From: Cellulomonas chengniuliangii
Lineage (GTDB): Bacteria > Actinomycetota > Actinomycetes > Actinomycetales > Cellulomonadaceae
Length of the DNA stretch: 64,000 nt
Assembly (NCBI RefSeq): GCF_024508335.1
Contig: NZ_CP101988.1
Span: 1,364,001-1,428,000, forward strand
Reading direction: 5' to 3'
Both the position numbers and the translations under genes were made by a program. Below, piece by piece: positions 1-8,636 of the stretch (position 1 is the first letter of the stretch; the number at the start of each line of letters is the position of its first letter). The notes beneath the pieces are model-generated. The model was not told where the DNA came from, did no database searches, and saw only the letters and a list, made by a program, of their open reading frames with translations.

Positions 1-538
1 GACCAACGAGCGCGTCGCGAAGCTCGGCGCGTCCAGCCAGGAGATCGGCAACGTGGTCAAGGTGATCACCTCGATCGCGGAGCAGACGAACCTGCTGGCT
101 CTGAACGCCACGATCGAGGCGGCGCGGGCGGGCGAGGCCGGCAAGGGGTTCGCCGTGGTCGCGGGCGAGGTCAAGGAGCTGGCCTCCGAGACGGCCCGGG
201 CCACCGAGGACATCGCCCGCCGTGTCGAGGCCATCCAGGCCGACACCGCCGGGGCGGTGGCCGCGATCGGTGAGATCTCCGAGATCATCGCGAGCATCAA
301 CGACTACCAGACGACCATCGCCAGCGCGGTCGAGGAGCAGACCGCCACGACCAACGAGATGTCCCGGGGCATCCAGCAGGCCGCCTCGGGCTCGGGCGAG
401 ATCGCGTCGACCATCAGCAGCCTCGCCTCGGCGACGAGCGCGTCCACCTCGGCGCTCAGCCAGGTGCAGTCCTCGATCGACGAGCTGGCCCGGGTGGCCT
501 CCGCGCTGCGTGTGAATCTGGGCGAGCTCGACTACTGA
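1..538 (+). CDS. Methyl-accepting chemotaxis protein, C-terminal fragment cut by the window edge
   Basis: This is the cytoplasmic signalling tip of a chemoreceptor, which would control the CheA kinase. The reading frame is open from base 2, so the sensor, membrane and HAMP parts lie outside the window. The hairpin-tip core [19 protein letters not shown] is intact, as is the downstream helix with [13 protein letters not shown]. The fragment ends at a TGA at 536-538 after about 178 visible residues. Its first ~115 residues are almost identical to the receptor at 11004-12674 on the other strand, while the last ~60 diverge, so the two are recent paralogues. Confidence 0.93.
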   Translation, partial: TNERVAKLGASSQEIGNVVKVITSIAEQTNLLALNATIEAARAGEAGKGFAVVAGEVKELASETARATEDIARRVEAIQADTAGAVAAIGEISEIIASINDYQTTIASAVEEQTATTNEMSRGIQQAASGSGEIASTISSLASATSASTSALSQVQSSIDELARVASALRVNLGELDY

Positions 539-712
539 GCGGGGTCGCGACCCCGTGCAGGCATGGTGTGCTGATGCTGTGCAAGCCTTGGGCACGCTGC
601 TTGGCGGGGCGCCCCGCGCTTGGTCGACGTCGGAGCCGCATGCCAGGGTGGCCGCCACGAGGGACGCCCGGACTCGCGGGACGCCCGCAGCCACTCGCAT
701 GAAGGGGAGTCG

Positions 713-1315
713 ATGACGCAGCGCTGGGGAGCCGTGGCCGACGCCGCGGCGGTCGGAGTGTTCGGCGTGCTGTGGTACGGGATGCCTGACGTCGTGCGGA
801 CGCGCCGCGCCCGCGTGCCGGTCAAGGCGGCGCTCGTCGCGGGGTACGCGGCGTACGCCTGGGGGCGCCGCGACGTCCCCGGGGACGACCCCGTCGCCCG
901 CGTGGCCGCCGCCGACGGCCAGCAGGGCGGAGAGCCCGCCGACGCGCCGCGCCCGCCCGCGTCCACGGGATCCACCACAGGACTCTCCGTCGTGGCGTCC
1001 GCCATCGCCGCGGGGCCGGCCGTGAGCCCGGCCGACCTCGGGCTGCCCGTGGACGCGGACGGGCGGTTCGCGCCGCGGCAGGGCAGAGCAGGGCGGATCG
1101 GCCTCGCCGTCGCCGTGGCCGGGCTGAGCGTGCTGTTCGAGAGCGCGCTGCACCGCGGCGCGATCCACCTGGGACGGCGCGGCGTCCGGTCGCCCCACAC
1201 ACGGGTGGGGGTCGTGATGGGCCTGGCGAGCGCGGCCTCGACCTACGCCGTGGACGCCATCGGCCAGGGCCGGCTGGCCGCGCGCTCCGGATCGGGAGAC
1301 GTCCCCGCGTCCTGA
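713..1315 (+). CDS. Hypothetical membrane protein (200 aa)
   Basis: I do not recognise a family with a known function. The ATG at 713 follows an AAGGGGAG ribosome binding site at 702-709. The protein has a hydrophobic N-terminal segment (about residues 6-25), a Gly/Pro/Ala-rich middle, and a second hydrophobic segment near residues 130-150 (GLAVAVAGLSVLFES). A further weakly hydrophobic stretch sits near the C-terminus. It looks like a small integral membrane protein. It lies alone between the chemoreceptor fragment and the convergent universal stress gene. Confidence 0.65.
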   Translation: MTQRWGAVADAAAVGVFGVLWYGMPDVVRTRRARVPVKAALVAGYAAYAWGRRDVPGDDPVARVAAADGQQGGEPADAPRPPASTGSTTGLSVVASAIAAGPAVSPADLGLPVDADGRFAPRQGRAGRIGLAVAVAGLSVLFESALHRGAIHLGRRGVRSPHTRVGVVMGLASAASTYAVDAIGQGRLAARSGSGDVPAS

Positions 1316-1346
1316 CTCGCAGGCGCCTGCGAGCCGACGATCGCGC

Positions 1347-2270
1347 TCACGGGGGCCCGTCGGCCGCGCCACCGACGTGTCGAAGCGGGTCCATGGACTC
1401 GCGCAGCACGAGGACGGGGCACGGCGCGCTCCGGATCACCGCCCGGCTCACGGCGCCCATCATCTGGCCGCGCACAGGGCCGAGACCACGCGACCCCACC
1501 ACCACCAGAGCGGCGTCCCGGCCCAGCTCGACCAGCGATCGGGCGGGATCGTCGTCCATCAGCGTGAGTCGCACCTCGAGGGCCGGGTGCTCTGCGCCGA
1601 TCAGCGCCGCGACCGAGCGCGCCCCGTCATGGCAGGGGTCAGCGGGGTCTCCCAGCCGGGGCGCCGATCCGCGGCGCGGGCGTGGGCCGGGCGCGGAGGC
1701 GCGTGCGTGCGCGAGCAGCAGGGGGACGCCCCGCCGAAGCGCCGAGGCGGCGGCGGTGCGGGCCGCCGCGACCGATGCGGGCGAGCCGTCCACCCCCACC
1801 ACGACGGGCGTCCAGGCGCTCGGGGCGGTGACGCCCATGGCGGGGACCACGGCCACCGGGCAGTGCCCGCTCCGGGCGAGAAAGGCGCTGTTCGCCCCGG
1901 GCCCTGGCCGTCCCAGCACCCCCCGCGCGCCCACCACCAGCATCCGCGCGTCGTGGCTCAGCACGCACAGCGACGCCAGCAGAGGACCGCGCAGCACCCG
2001 TGCCGAGACACGCAGGCCAGGGTGCAGCAGCGACACCTCGGCACGCGTGCGCTCGAGGAACGCCGTGGTGTCGTCCTTGGGGACGTACCCGCCCATCGCG
2101 CCGGGGACGCAGGCGTACGCCCAGGCGATCGACCGGTGTGGCTCGTGCGGGGCACGCGCCAGCACCAGCGGCGCGCCCGCCCGCAGCGCCTCCTCGACAC
2201 CGAACTGCAGCGTGCTGGCGCTGTGCGGCGTCCCGTCCAGAGCGACGACGATGGGGCCTTCGGCGAACAT
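1347..2270 (-). CDS. Tandem universal stress protein (UspA family)
   Basis: A cytoplasmic nucleotide-binding stress protein made of two Usp domains (about residues 5-140 and 150-295). The N-terminal domain opens with IVVALDGTPHS and the second with VVVGVDGSPASVAAA. Both end in glycine-rich ATP-binding loops, VVGARGVLGRPGPGANS and VVGSRGLGPVRGQMMGAVS, the latter close to the G-2x-G-9x-G(S/T) pattern. About 307 aa is usual for the actinobacterial tandem form. I chose the ATG at 2270 because a GAGG lies 8 bases upstream; GTG 2279 and ATG 2276 are in frame but sit on that site. Confidence 0.9.
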   Translation of the reverse strand: MFAEGPIVVALDGTPHSASTLQFGVEEALRAGAPLVLARAPHEPHRSIAWAYACVPGAMGGYVPKDDTTAFLERTRAEVSLLHPGLRVSARVLRGPLLASLCVLSHDARMLVVGARGVLGRPGPGANSAFLARSGHCPVAVVPAMGVTAPSAWTPVVVGVDGSPASVAAARTAAASALRRGVPLLLAHARASAPGPRPRRGSAPRLGDPADPCHDGARSVAALIGAEHPALEVRLTLMDDDPARSLVELGRDAALVVVGSRGLGPVRGQMMGAVSRAVIRSAPCPVLVLRESMDPLRHVGGAADGPP

Positions 2271-2393
2271 GACCATCACCTCATCGGGACGACGATCAGG
2301 TCAGGGTACGGACCCGGGGAGGGCACGGCCGGGCACGAAGGTCCCGACCGTCCCCGACGCGCGCGACGACGGCGGGCGGTGTGAGATCGGGGG

Positions 2394-2966
2394 ATGGCCT
2401 GGGAGGTGCGCCCTGTGACGCCCGACCGGTTCGACGACTTCGCCGACGTGACGAACCCGAACCGGCGCGCGGACGCGTGCTGGTGCTTGTCGCACCGCCT
2501 GGGCGCCCGCGAGATCGAGGAGCTCGGCGCAGGAGACCGCGAGCAGGCCATGCGCCGCCTGTGCGAGAGGGCCGACCCGCCGGGAGTGGTCGCGTACCTC
2601 GACGGGGAGCCCGTGGGCTGGTGCAACATCGGCGCCCGCGCCGACATCCCCCGCCTGGTCCACTCGCGGGTCATCCGACCGATCGACGACGTGCCGGTGT
2701 GGAGCATCGTGTGCGTGGTCGTGCGCGCGGGCCATCGCCGGCAGGGCGTCACGACCCCGCTGATCCAGGGCGCCGTCGACTACGCGTCGTCCCGGGGCGC
2801 CCCGGCCGTGGAGGCGTACCCGGTGGACCCCGAGGGGCGCATGGACACGACCATGGCGTTCGTCGGCACGAGGCCCATGTTCGAGAAGGCCGGGTTCCGG
2901 GTGGTCGGGGCCACCGACGCGCTCGCCAGCAGGATGCCGCGGATCGTCATGCGCCGGACCCTCTGA
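2394..2966 (+). CDS. GNAT family N-acetyltransferase
   Basis: A 190-residue acetyltransferase of the Gcn5-related fold that would move an acetyl group from acetyl-CoA to an unknown amine. The acetyl-CoA loop is visible as VVRAGHRRQGVTTPL (the R/Q-x-x-G-x-G/A position), preceded by the strand VWSIVCVV. The N-terminal Cys/Trp-rich stretch (DACWCLSHRLG) occurs in a GNAT subgroup often annotated with unknown substrate. The start is ATG 2394 directly after a purine-rich ATCGGGGG. Monocistronic by spacing. Confidence 0.85.
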   Translation: MAWEVRPVTPDRFDDFADVTNPNRRADACWCLSHRLGAREIEELGAGDREQAMRRLCERADPPGVVAYLDGEPVGWCNIGARADIPRLVHSRVIRPIDDVPVWSIVCVVVRAGHRRQGVTTPLIQGAVDYASSRGAPAVEAYPVDPEGRMDTTMAFVGTRPMFEKAGFRVVGATDALASRMPRIVMRRTL

Positions 2967-3166
2967 GCGGCGCCCGCGCCGCCGGGAGCACAGCCCTGAA
3001 GTGGCGAGATCTGGGGATGCGCATAGTGTCGTGGCAGGTCAGGAAGCGGCTGTGCCGGAAGGGCGGCGCCGGGCCTCTGGTTCCCGAGCGCCATCCGTGA
3101 AGGCGCCGACATCCGGCGCGTCACGGGGGAGGCAGCCGCGCGGATCGGCACCGGAGGGACACGACC

Positions 3167-4321
3167 ATGGCTGAGGAATCACGGCATTCGGACGAACGCG
3201 CAGGGCACGGGGCAGAGCACGGGCGCCGGGCGGCGGGACCGCGACCCGAGGGGCCGCCCGCCTCGCCGCCGGCTCCGGACGACCCGCGCAAGCCCGCGTC
3301 CCCGCCCGACATGCACAAGCCCTCGTGGGCCCACGCCATGCGCACCACCGTGAGGCAGTTCTCGCGGGACCAGTGCCAGGACGCCGCCGCCGCGCTCACC
3401 TACTACGCGGTCCTCGCATCGGCGCCCGCGCTGCTCGCGCTGGTCTCGCTGCTGGGGCTGCTGGGCGACAGCGAGAAGATCGTCGAGGACGTGATGGGCG
3501 TCGCGGAGTCGGTCGTCCCGGCGGACGCGATGGCCACCCTGGAGCCCCTCATCGAGCAGGTGGCCGGCAAGGGGGAGAACGCAGGGCTCGCGTTGATCAT
3601 CGGCCTGGCCCTAGCGCTGTGGTCCGCGTCGGGATACGTCGGCGCCTTCGGCCGTGCGATGAACCGCATCTACCAGGTGGACGAGGGCAGGCCGATCTGG
3701 AAGCTGCGCCCCGTGATGCTCGTGGTGACCGCCGTCGTGGTGGTGCTCGCGGCGCTCGTCGCGGCCGCGCTGGTGCTCACCGGCCCGGTCGCGACGGCGA
3801 TCGGGGAGGCGGCGGGATTCGGTCCGACGGCGCTGACCGTGTGGAACATCGCCAAGTGGCCGGTGGCGCTGGCCCTGGTCGTGGTCATCGTCGCGCTGCT
3901 GTACTACGCGACGCCCAACGTGCGTCAGCCCAGGTTCCGGTGGATCAGCGTCGGAGCCGTCGTGGCGATCCTCATCTGGGTGATCGCCTCGGCCGCCTTC
4001 GGGTTCTACGTGGCCCGTTTCGGCTCGTACGACGCGACGTACGGGGCGCTCGGCGGGGTGATCGTCTTCCTCCTCTGGCTGTGGATCACCAATCTGGCGC
4101 TCCTCCTGGGGGCCGAGCTCGACGCCGAGCTGGAGAGGGGACGCGAGCTGCAGGGCGGCATCGCCGCCGAGGAGTCGCTGCAGCTGCCCCCACGGGACAC
4201 GCGCGCGAGCGAGAAGCGGCAGAAGAAGCTCCAGCAAGACGTCGACCGAGGACGCGAGATCCGCCTGGGCGCCGTGGGAGCGGCCGAGGGCAAGGGCGCC
4301 GAGCGAGGCGACGCGCACTGA
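3167..4321 (+). CDS. YihY/virulence factor BrkB family inner membrane protein
   Basis: A 384-residue integral membrane protein. A charged, proline-rich N-terminal tail (residues 1-60) precedes six predicted membrane segments, then a charged C-terminal tail with EKRQKKLQQD. The family motifs are present: AAALTYYAVLASAPALLAL in the first segment and GALGGVIVFLLWLWITNL in the last. The family is often annotated as ribonuclease BN, but in most bacteria it has no nuclease activity and its role is not settled. GGAGGGA at 3153-3159 supports the ATG at 3167. A GC hairpin at 4326-4344 separates it from the next gene. Confidence 0.92.
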   Translation: MAEESRHSDERAGHGAEHGRRAAGPRPEGPPASPPAPDDPRKPASPPDMHKPSWAHAMRTTVRQFSRDQCQDAAAALTYYAVLASAPALLALVSLLGLLGDSEKIVEDVMGVAESVVPADAMATLEPLIEQVAGKGENAGLALIIGLALALWSASGYVGAFGRAMNRIYQVDEGRPIWKLRPVMLVVTAVVVVLAALVAAALVLTGPVATAIGEAAGFGPTALTVWNIAKWPVALALVVVIVALLYYATPNVRQPRFRWISVGAVVAILIWVIASAAFGFYVARFGSYDATYGALGGVIVFLLWLWITNLALLLGAELDAELERGRELQGGIAAEESLQLPPRDTRASEKRQKKLQQDVDRGREIRLGAVGAAEGKGAERGDAH

Positions 4322-4369
4322 CCAGGCCCTCGCGCCGCGAGGGCTGAGACGCCGACGGAAGGACCGCCC

Positions 4370-5608
4370 ATGCGAGCGCTGACCTGGCAAGGCAAGGAGA
4401 ACGTGGCCGTCGAGGACGTGCCCGACCCCCGGATCGAGGAGCCCACCGACGCCATCATCCGGGTGACGTCGACGGCGGTCTGCGGGTCGGACCTGCACCT
4501 GTACTCGGTGCTCGGGATGTACCTCGACGCCGGAGACGTGCTCGGGCACGAGGCCATGGGGGTCGTCGAGGAGGTCGGTCCCGGCGCCACGAGGCTGAAG
4601 CCGGGGGACAGGGTCGTCGTCCCGTTCGGCATCGCCTGCGGCTCCTGCTGGATGTGCGTCCGCGGCCTGCAATCCCAGTGCGAGACGACGCAGGTGCGCT
4701 CCCAGGACAAGGGCGCCGCGCTCTTCGGCTACACCAAGCTGTACGGGCAGGTGCCCGGCGGCCAGGCGGAGTACCTGCGCGTGCCGCAGGCGCATTACGG
4801 CCCGGTGGTGGTGCCCGAGGACGGCCCCGACGAGCAGTACCTCTACCTCTCCGACGTCTTGCCCACCGCATGGCAGGCCGTCGAGTACGCGGACGTCCCC
4901 GAGGGCGGGACCGTCGTCGTGGTGGGACTCGGGCCGATCGGCCAGATGGCCGCGCGCGTCGCGCGCCACCGTGGAGCAGGCACGGTGATCGGCCTCGACC
5001 TGGTGCGCGACAGGTTGGAGATGGCCAGGCGGCACGGCATCGAGGTCGTGGACGTGACCGGGCTCGACGACGTGGCGGGGGCGGTCAGGGAGCTCACCGG
5101 CGGCCGTGGCGCCGACAGCGTCATCGACGCCGTGGGCATGGAGGCCCACGGGTCGCCCGGCGCAGCCTTCGTCCAGCGCGCCGCGGGCCTGCTCCCCGAC
5201 GCGCTCGCGGGCGCCGCCATGGAGAAGGCGGGAGTGGACCGTCTCGCGGCGCTGCTGTCCGCGATCGGGCTCGTGCGGCGTGGGGGGACGCTGTCGATCT
5301 CCGGCGTGTACGGCGGGGCGAAGGACCCGCTGCCGATGATGGAGCTGTTCGACAAGCAGGTGACCCTGCGGATGGGCCAGGCGAATGTCCGCCGCTGGAT
5401 CGACGACCTCCTGCCGCTCGTCACGGACGGCGCAGACCCGCTCGGGGTGCTGGACCTGCGTACGCACCGTCTGCCGCTCGAGGACGCCCCGCGCGCCTAC
5501 GACATGTTCCAGAAGAAGGAGGACGGCTGCGTCAAGGTGGTGCTGGACCCGACGGTCCCCGATGCTCCCACGTCCACGCGGGATGCGGGCGCGGTCGCCC
5601 CGGCTTAG
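4370..5608 (+). CDS. Zinc-dependent alcohol dehydrogenase (formaldehyde dehydrogenase-like MDR)
   Basis: A 412-residue medium-chain dehydrogenase/reductase. The catalytic zinc ligands appear as VCGSDLHLY (Cys) and GHEAMG (His-Glu), and the Rossmann loop as VVVGLGPIGQMAA. The sequence around CGSCWMCVRGLQSQC resembles the structural-zinc loop. Length, the internal insertion and the YGQVPGGQAEYLRVP segment fit the glutathione-independent formaldehyde dehydrogenase-like branch rather than short plant-type ADHs; the substrate is not certain. The residues after PTVPDA form an Ala/Thr-rich tail. Confidence 0.9.
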   Translation: MRALTWQGKENVAVEDVPDPRIEEPTDAIIRVTSTAVCGSDLHLYSVLGMYLDAGDVLGHEAMGVVEEVGPGATRLKPGDRVVVPFGIACGSCWMCVRGLQSQCETTQVRSQDKGAALFGYTKLYGQVPGGQAEYLRVPQAHYGPVVVPEDGPDEQYLYLSDVLPTAWQAVEYADVPEGGTVVVVGLGPIGQMAARVARHRGAGTVIGLDLVRDRLEMARRHGIEVVDVTGLDDVAGAVRELTGGRGADSVIDAVGMEAHGSPGAAFVQRAAGLLPDALAGAAMEKAGVDRLAALLSAIGLVRRGGTLSISGVYGGAKDPLPMMELFDKQVTLRMGQANVRRWIDDLLPLVTDGADPLGVLDLRTHRLPLEDAPRAYDMFQKKEDGCVKVVLDPTVPDAPTSTRDAGAVAPA

Positions 5609-5767
5609 CGTCGGTGGTGGCGGAGGGGAGATCACCAAGGGATGCGCGGAGCGTCCACCGCTCGTCGATGGCGACGGTGGCGACCGGACCCTCCCGCAGC
5701 GATTCACCGCCGCTGACCACCCAGCGACCGGTGCTGCCACCGGTCACGAGCGAGAAGAGGTAGAGCC

Positions 5768-6013
5768 ATGGCGACAGGCGAGACCGGATTCGACGACGTG
5801 ACCTTCGACTTGATCTCCCTGCAGTACCACTCCTTGAAGGCTGGGCACGACTACGGCCAGTACGTCCGTGACGCGCGCAACGCCGGCAAGGAGGACATCG
5901 CGGCCTTCTTCGAGTCCGTGATGGCCGAGGACTCCCAGCGGGCGCAGAAGTGCCACGAGTTCCTGTCCGAGCTCACCAAGGACGGGACCTCGGCCACTGC
6001 GCCGCAGGCGTGA
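5768..6013 (+). CDS. Small helical hypothetical protein (81 aa)
   Basis: A short acidic, all-helical protein preceded by GAGAAGAGG at 5752-5760. The body (FDLISLQYHSLKAGHDYG and ESVMAEDSQRAQKCHEFL) looks like a two-helix hairpin with regularly spaced His/Glu, which recalls half of a ferritin-like bundle, but a metal site cannot be asserted. Similar small proteins are common in actinobacteria without known function. The Ala/Thr tail is probably disordered. A strong bidirectional hairpin follows at 6028. Confidence 0.75.
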   Translation: MATGETGFDDVTFDLISLQYHSLKAGHDYGQYVRDARNAGKEDIAAFFESVMAEDSQRAQKCHEFLSELTKDGTSATAPQA

Positions 6014-6027
6014 CCGCACGATCGTGA

Positions 6028-6070
6028 CGGCCTCGGCCTCAGCCCCGACGGCGGGGCGAGGCCGAGGCCG
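6028..6070. terminator. Bidirectional hairpin terminator between convergent genes
   Basis: A perfect 13-bp outer stem (6028-6040 with 6058-6070) encloses an inner GCCCC/GGGGC stem. It sits between the convergent genes at 5768-6013 (+) and 6086-7111 (-), so it can serve both. No T-tract follows, as is usual in this GC-rich group. Confidence 0.7.
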
Positions 6071-6085
6071 GGCCACCGCCTTGCA

Positions 6086-7111
6086 TCAGCGCGCCGCGCC
6101 CTGCGGGAGGGGTTCGGCGGCCTCGGGCAGGCGCCGCTCCGCGGGACGTGTCAGGACGTGCTCCCGGATCCACCGCTCTGAGTGCGCCGCGCAGCGCAGC
6201 CGGGAGCCGGAGTAGCGGATCCCGCCGGCCAGCCGGTGGGCGACTGCGCCCCAGGAGCAGACCGCTCGCTCCACCACCCATGCCGGTGTGAACAGGACGC
6301 ACGCGCCGGGGAACTCGCGGCGCCCACCGGCGCGTGCGCGGCCCCGCTCGGCGACCAGTGCCGCGAGCGCCGACAGCGCGACCATCCGTGACGGGCGTCG
6401 GGCCGCCCAGGCGAGCACGGGGAGCAGGGCCAGCTCGACTGCGAGCCGCGCGGGCTGGGCTTGGCTGTCGTAGGCCTGCCGCACACGCTGGGAGAGGAAG
6501 CGCTCGGTGGTGGGCGGGTGGCGGGCCACGAAGAGGTCGAGGGCGCGGTGCTCGCGTCCTCCGGCGGCTCGGACGGTCCGCACCAGCTCGAGGTTCTCGA
6601 AGAGGACGTGCGTGTCGTAGCCGCACGGGAGCGCCCGCCGGCGGAGGCCCAGCGTCCCGGGGTAGTCGCCGCCGCCCGCACGGTTGACGAGAGCACGCGC
6701 GGTGTCCCATCGCGCGTGCCAGGGCAGGGGGTGGAAGGTGTTCTGGGGCCGGACCAGGTCGGCGTCCTGGAGCAGGCCGAGGATGCGCCTCAGCCCTGCC
6801 TCGTCGTACCGCACATCGTCGTCGGCGATGACGACCAGCGGCGCCGTGGTGGCCCGCAGGCCCTCCATGACGGCCACCGCCTTGCCGTTCTCGCCGGGGA
6901 GCGGCGATCGCGGCGCCAGGTGCGTGACGAGGCCGCCCCAGAGGGCGCGGTGCCGGCTGAAGACGTGGTCGGGCGATCCATCGACCACCACCACCTCGAT
7001 CCAGCGGGATAGGCGGCTCAGGTACCTGGTGACCTCCCCGTCGTCGGGGTGCTCCCAGCGAAGAGGCAGCAGGTAGACGGCGTGGTCACTCGCGGAGGGG
7101 CGTGCGGTCAC
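6086..7111 (-). CDS. Family 2 glycosyltransferase
   Basis: A 341-residue GT-A fold transferase that would move a sugar from a nucleotide donor. The nucleotide-binding start (VVVVDGSPDHVF), the N-terminal GENGKAVAVMEGL and the metal-binding acidic motif VVIADDDVRYDEAG (DDD as the DxD) are clear. Residues 220-260 contain a hydrophobic stretch (LAVELALLPVLAWAAR), so it may be membrane-associated. The start is GTG 7111. It stands alone, divergent from the PadR gene, so the acceptor cannot be guessed. Confidence 0.85.
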   Translation of the reverse strand: MTARPSASDHAVYLLPLRWEHPDDGEVTRYLSRLSRWIEVVVVDGSPDHVFSRHRALWGGLVTHLAPRSPLPGENGKAVAVMEGLRATTAPLVVIADDDVRYDEAGLRRILGLLQDADLVRPQNTFHPLPWHARWDTARALVNRAGGGDYPGTLGLRRRALPCGYDTHVLFENLELVRTVRAAGGREHRALDLFVARHPPTTERFLSQRVRQAYDSQAQPARLAVELALLPVLAWAARRPSRMVALSALAALVAERGRARAGGRREFPGACVLFTPAWVVERAVCSWGAVAHRLAGGIRYSGSRLRCAAHSERWIREHVLTRPAERRLPEAAEPLPQGAAR

Positions 7112-7324
7112 GGGTGCTCCTCAGCAGGCTCGCTGCTTCTGAATGCGGGGAGCGGGGCGCCGAGCAGCGTGTGGACGCCGGGCGACGCGTGCGCCAAACG
7201 GCGCGCCGGCGGCCGACGCGTCGGTGTCCACGGTGCCCTCCGGCGGTCGTCACCGCATCCGCAGGCGCGGCGTCCTTGCGCGACGCGGGGCGGCTCTCGC
7301 CGAGACGGTTCTATGCGCCACGCG

Positions 7325-7343
7325 TATACACACTGTGTATAGT
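7325..7343 (+). promoter_or_regulatory. PadR operator overlapping a -10 box, leaderless promoter
   Basis: TATACACA-C-TGTGTATA (7325-7341) is a perfect palindrome with 8-bp arms. TATAGT at 7338-7343 reads as a -10 element overlapping its right arm, and the PadR ATG begins 7 bases later at 7351 with no ribosome binding site, so the mRNA is probably leaderless. ACAC/GTGT dyads are the usual target of PadR proteins, which implies autorepression of the padR-ABC operon. Confidence 0.75.
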
Positions 7344-7350
7344 CGTCAAC

Positions 7351-7878
7351 ATGTCAGTTGGACTCACACTTCTCGGCCTGCTCCAGCAGGGCCCGCGCCA
7401 CGGCTACGACCTCAAGCGCGAATACGACGAGCGGTTCGGCCACGAACGGCCGCTCCACTACGGGCAGGTGTACTCAACCCTCGCCCGGCTGCTCAAGAAC
7501 GGCTATGTCGAGGTCGAGGCGGAACCCGGTGACGGCCCCGATCGCAAGCGGTACGCGATCACCTCCGCCGGCGTCAGCGACGTCGCCTCCTGGCTGGACC
7601 AGCCCGAGAAGCCGGAGACGTACCTCCACAGCACCCTGTTCACCAAGGTGGTCCTGGCACTCCTCACCGGGCACGACCCCAAGGACGTGCTCGACACGCA
7701 GCGGGCCGCGCACCTCCAAGTCATGCGCGTGCTGACCCGCCGCAAGGCCGAGGGGGACCTCATCGACCAGTTGGTCTGCGACCACGCCCTGTTCCACCTC
7801 GAAGCAGACCTGCGGTGGCTCGAGCTGACCGCAGCACGCCTGGAGGACATCGCCAGCACGGTCCGTCCTTCCGCATGA
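7351..7878 (+). CDS. PadR family transcriptional regulator
   Basis: A 175-residue repressor. The N-terminal winged helix is typical (LLGLLQQGPRHGYDLKREYD, then LHYGQVYSTLARLLKNGYVE), followed by the wing (PDRKRYAITSAG) and a C-terminal helical dimerisation domain (about residues 90-170). It is the first gene of a three-gene operon with the ABC transporter at 7953-10912, so it most likely controls that exporter in response to its ligand. The palindrome at 7325-7341 overlaps its own promoter. Confidence 0.93.
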   Translation: MSVGLTLLGLLQQGPRHGYDLKREYDERFGHERPLHYGQVYSTLARLLKNGYVEVEAEPGDGPDRKRYAITSAGVSDVASWLDQPEKPETYLHSTLFTKVVLALLTGHDPKDVLDTQRAAHLQVMRVLTRRKAEGDLIDQLVCDHALFHLEADLRWLELTAARLEDIASTVRPSA

Positions 7879-7952
7879 CCCGCCCATCAGCCGAGCAGCC
7901 AGACCGCCGCCCCGAGCTCGGGGCCGTCGCTGCATCACACCAGGGAGAGACC

Positions 7953-8636
7953 ATGCACGATGCGCCGTTGATGACCGCCCGCGACCTGCACAAGCGATTC
8001 GGCGAGACGCAGGCCCTCGACTCCGCGTCGGTGGACCTGCACGCCGGGGAGGTCCTGGCGCTGATGGGGCCGTCCGGCTCCGGCAAGTCGACCCTGCTGC
8101 ACTGCCTCGCGGGGATAGTCGCCCCAGACGCGGGCAGCATCATCTACGACGGCCGGGACCTCGCGCAGATGTCGGACGTCGAGCGCAGCGCCCTGCGGCG
8201 CTCGGAGTTCGGCTTCGTGTTCCAGTTCGGCCAGCTCGTGCCCGAGCTGACGTGCCTTGAGAACGTCGCGCTGCCGTTGCGGTTGGCCGGCGTCGGCCGT
8301 CGGGCCGCGGAGAAGTCAGCCGCTGAGTGGTTGCGGCGCCTGGAGGTCGCCGACGTCGCGGACAAGCGCCCTGGGCAGGCGTCGGGCGGGCAGGGCCAGC
8401 GGGTCGCCGTGGCGCGCGCGCTGGTCACCAGCCCGAGGGTCGTCTTCGCCGACGAGCCCACCGGCGCGCTGGACTCGCTGAACGGCGAGCGGGTCATGCA
8501 GCTCCTGATCGCGGCGGCTCGCGACACCGGCGCCGCGGTCGTCCTGGTCACGCACGAGGCCCGGATCGCGGCGTACTCGGACCGCGAGGCCGTGGTCCGT
8601 GACGGGCGCGTGCGCGAGCAGGAGTTCGCGCGATGA
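7953..8636 (+). CDS. ABC transporter ATP-binding protein (MacB/LolD-like)
   Basis: A 227-residue ATPase that powers the FtsX-type permease encoded next. Walker A is GPSGSGKSTLL, the Q-loop lies in FVFQFGQLVPELT, the signature is ASGGQGQRVAVARAL, Walker B is VVFADEPTGALDS, and the H-loop is LVTHEARIAA. The long family insert pattern matches the lipoprotein/antimicrobial peptide exporter group. AGGGAGAGA at 7942-7950 supports ATG 7953. The stop overlaps the permease start (ATGA at 8633-8636), so translation is coupled. Confidence 0.95.
   Translation: MHDAPLMTARDLHKRFGETQALDSASVDLHAGEVLALMGPSGSGKSTLLHCLAGIVAPDAGSIIYDGRDLAQMSDVERSALRRSEFGFVFQFGQLVPELTCLENVALPLRLAGVGRRAAEKSAAEWLRRLEVADVADKRPGQASGGQGQRVAVARALVTSPRVVFADEPTGALDSLNGERVMQLLIAAARDTGAAVVLVTHEARIAAYSDREAVVRDGRVREQEFAR

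Noticed and set aside
3611-5740. Long minus-strand reading frame of about 700 codons opposite the YihY and dehydrogenase genes
   Set aside because: Its translation is His/Arg/Asp/Val-rich low-complexity sequence typical of the antisense of GC-rich genes, and both plus-strand genes have clear family motifs.
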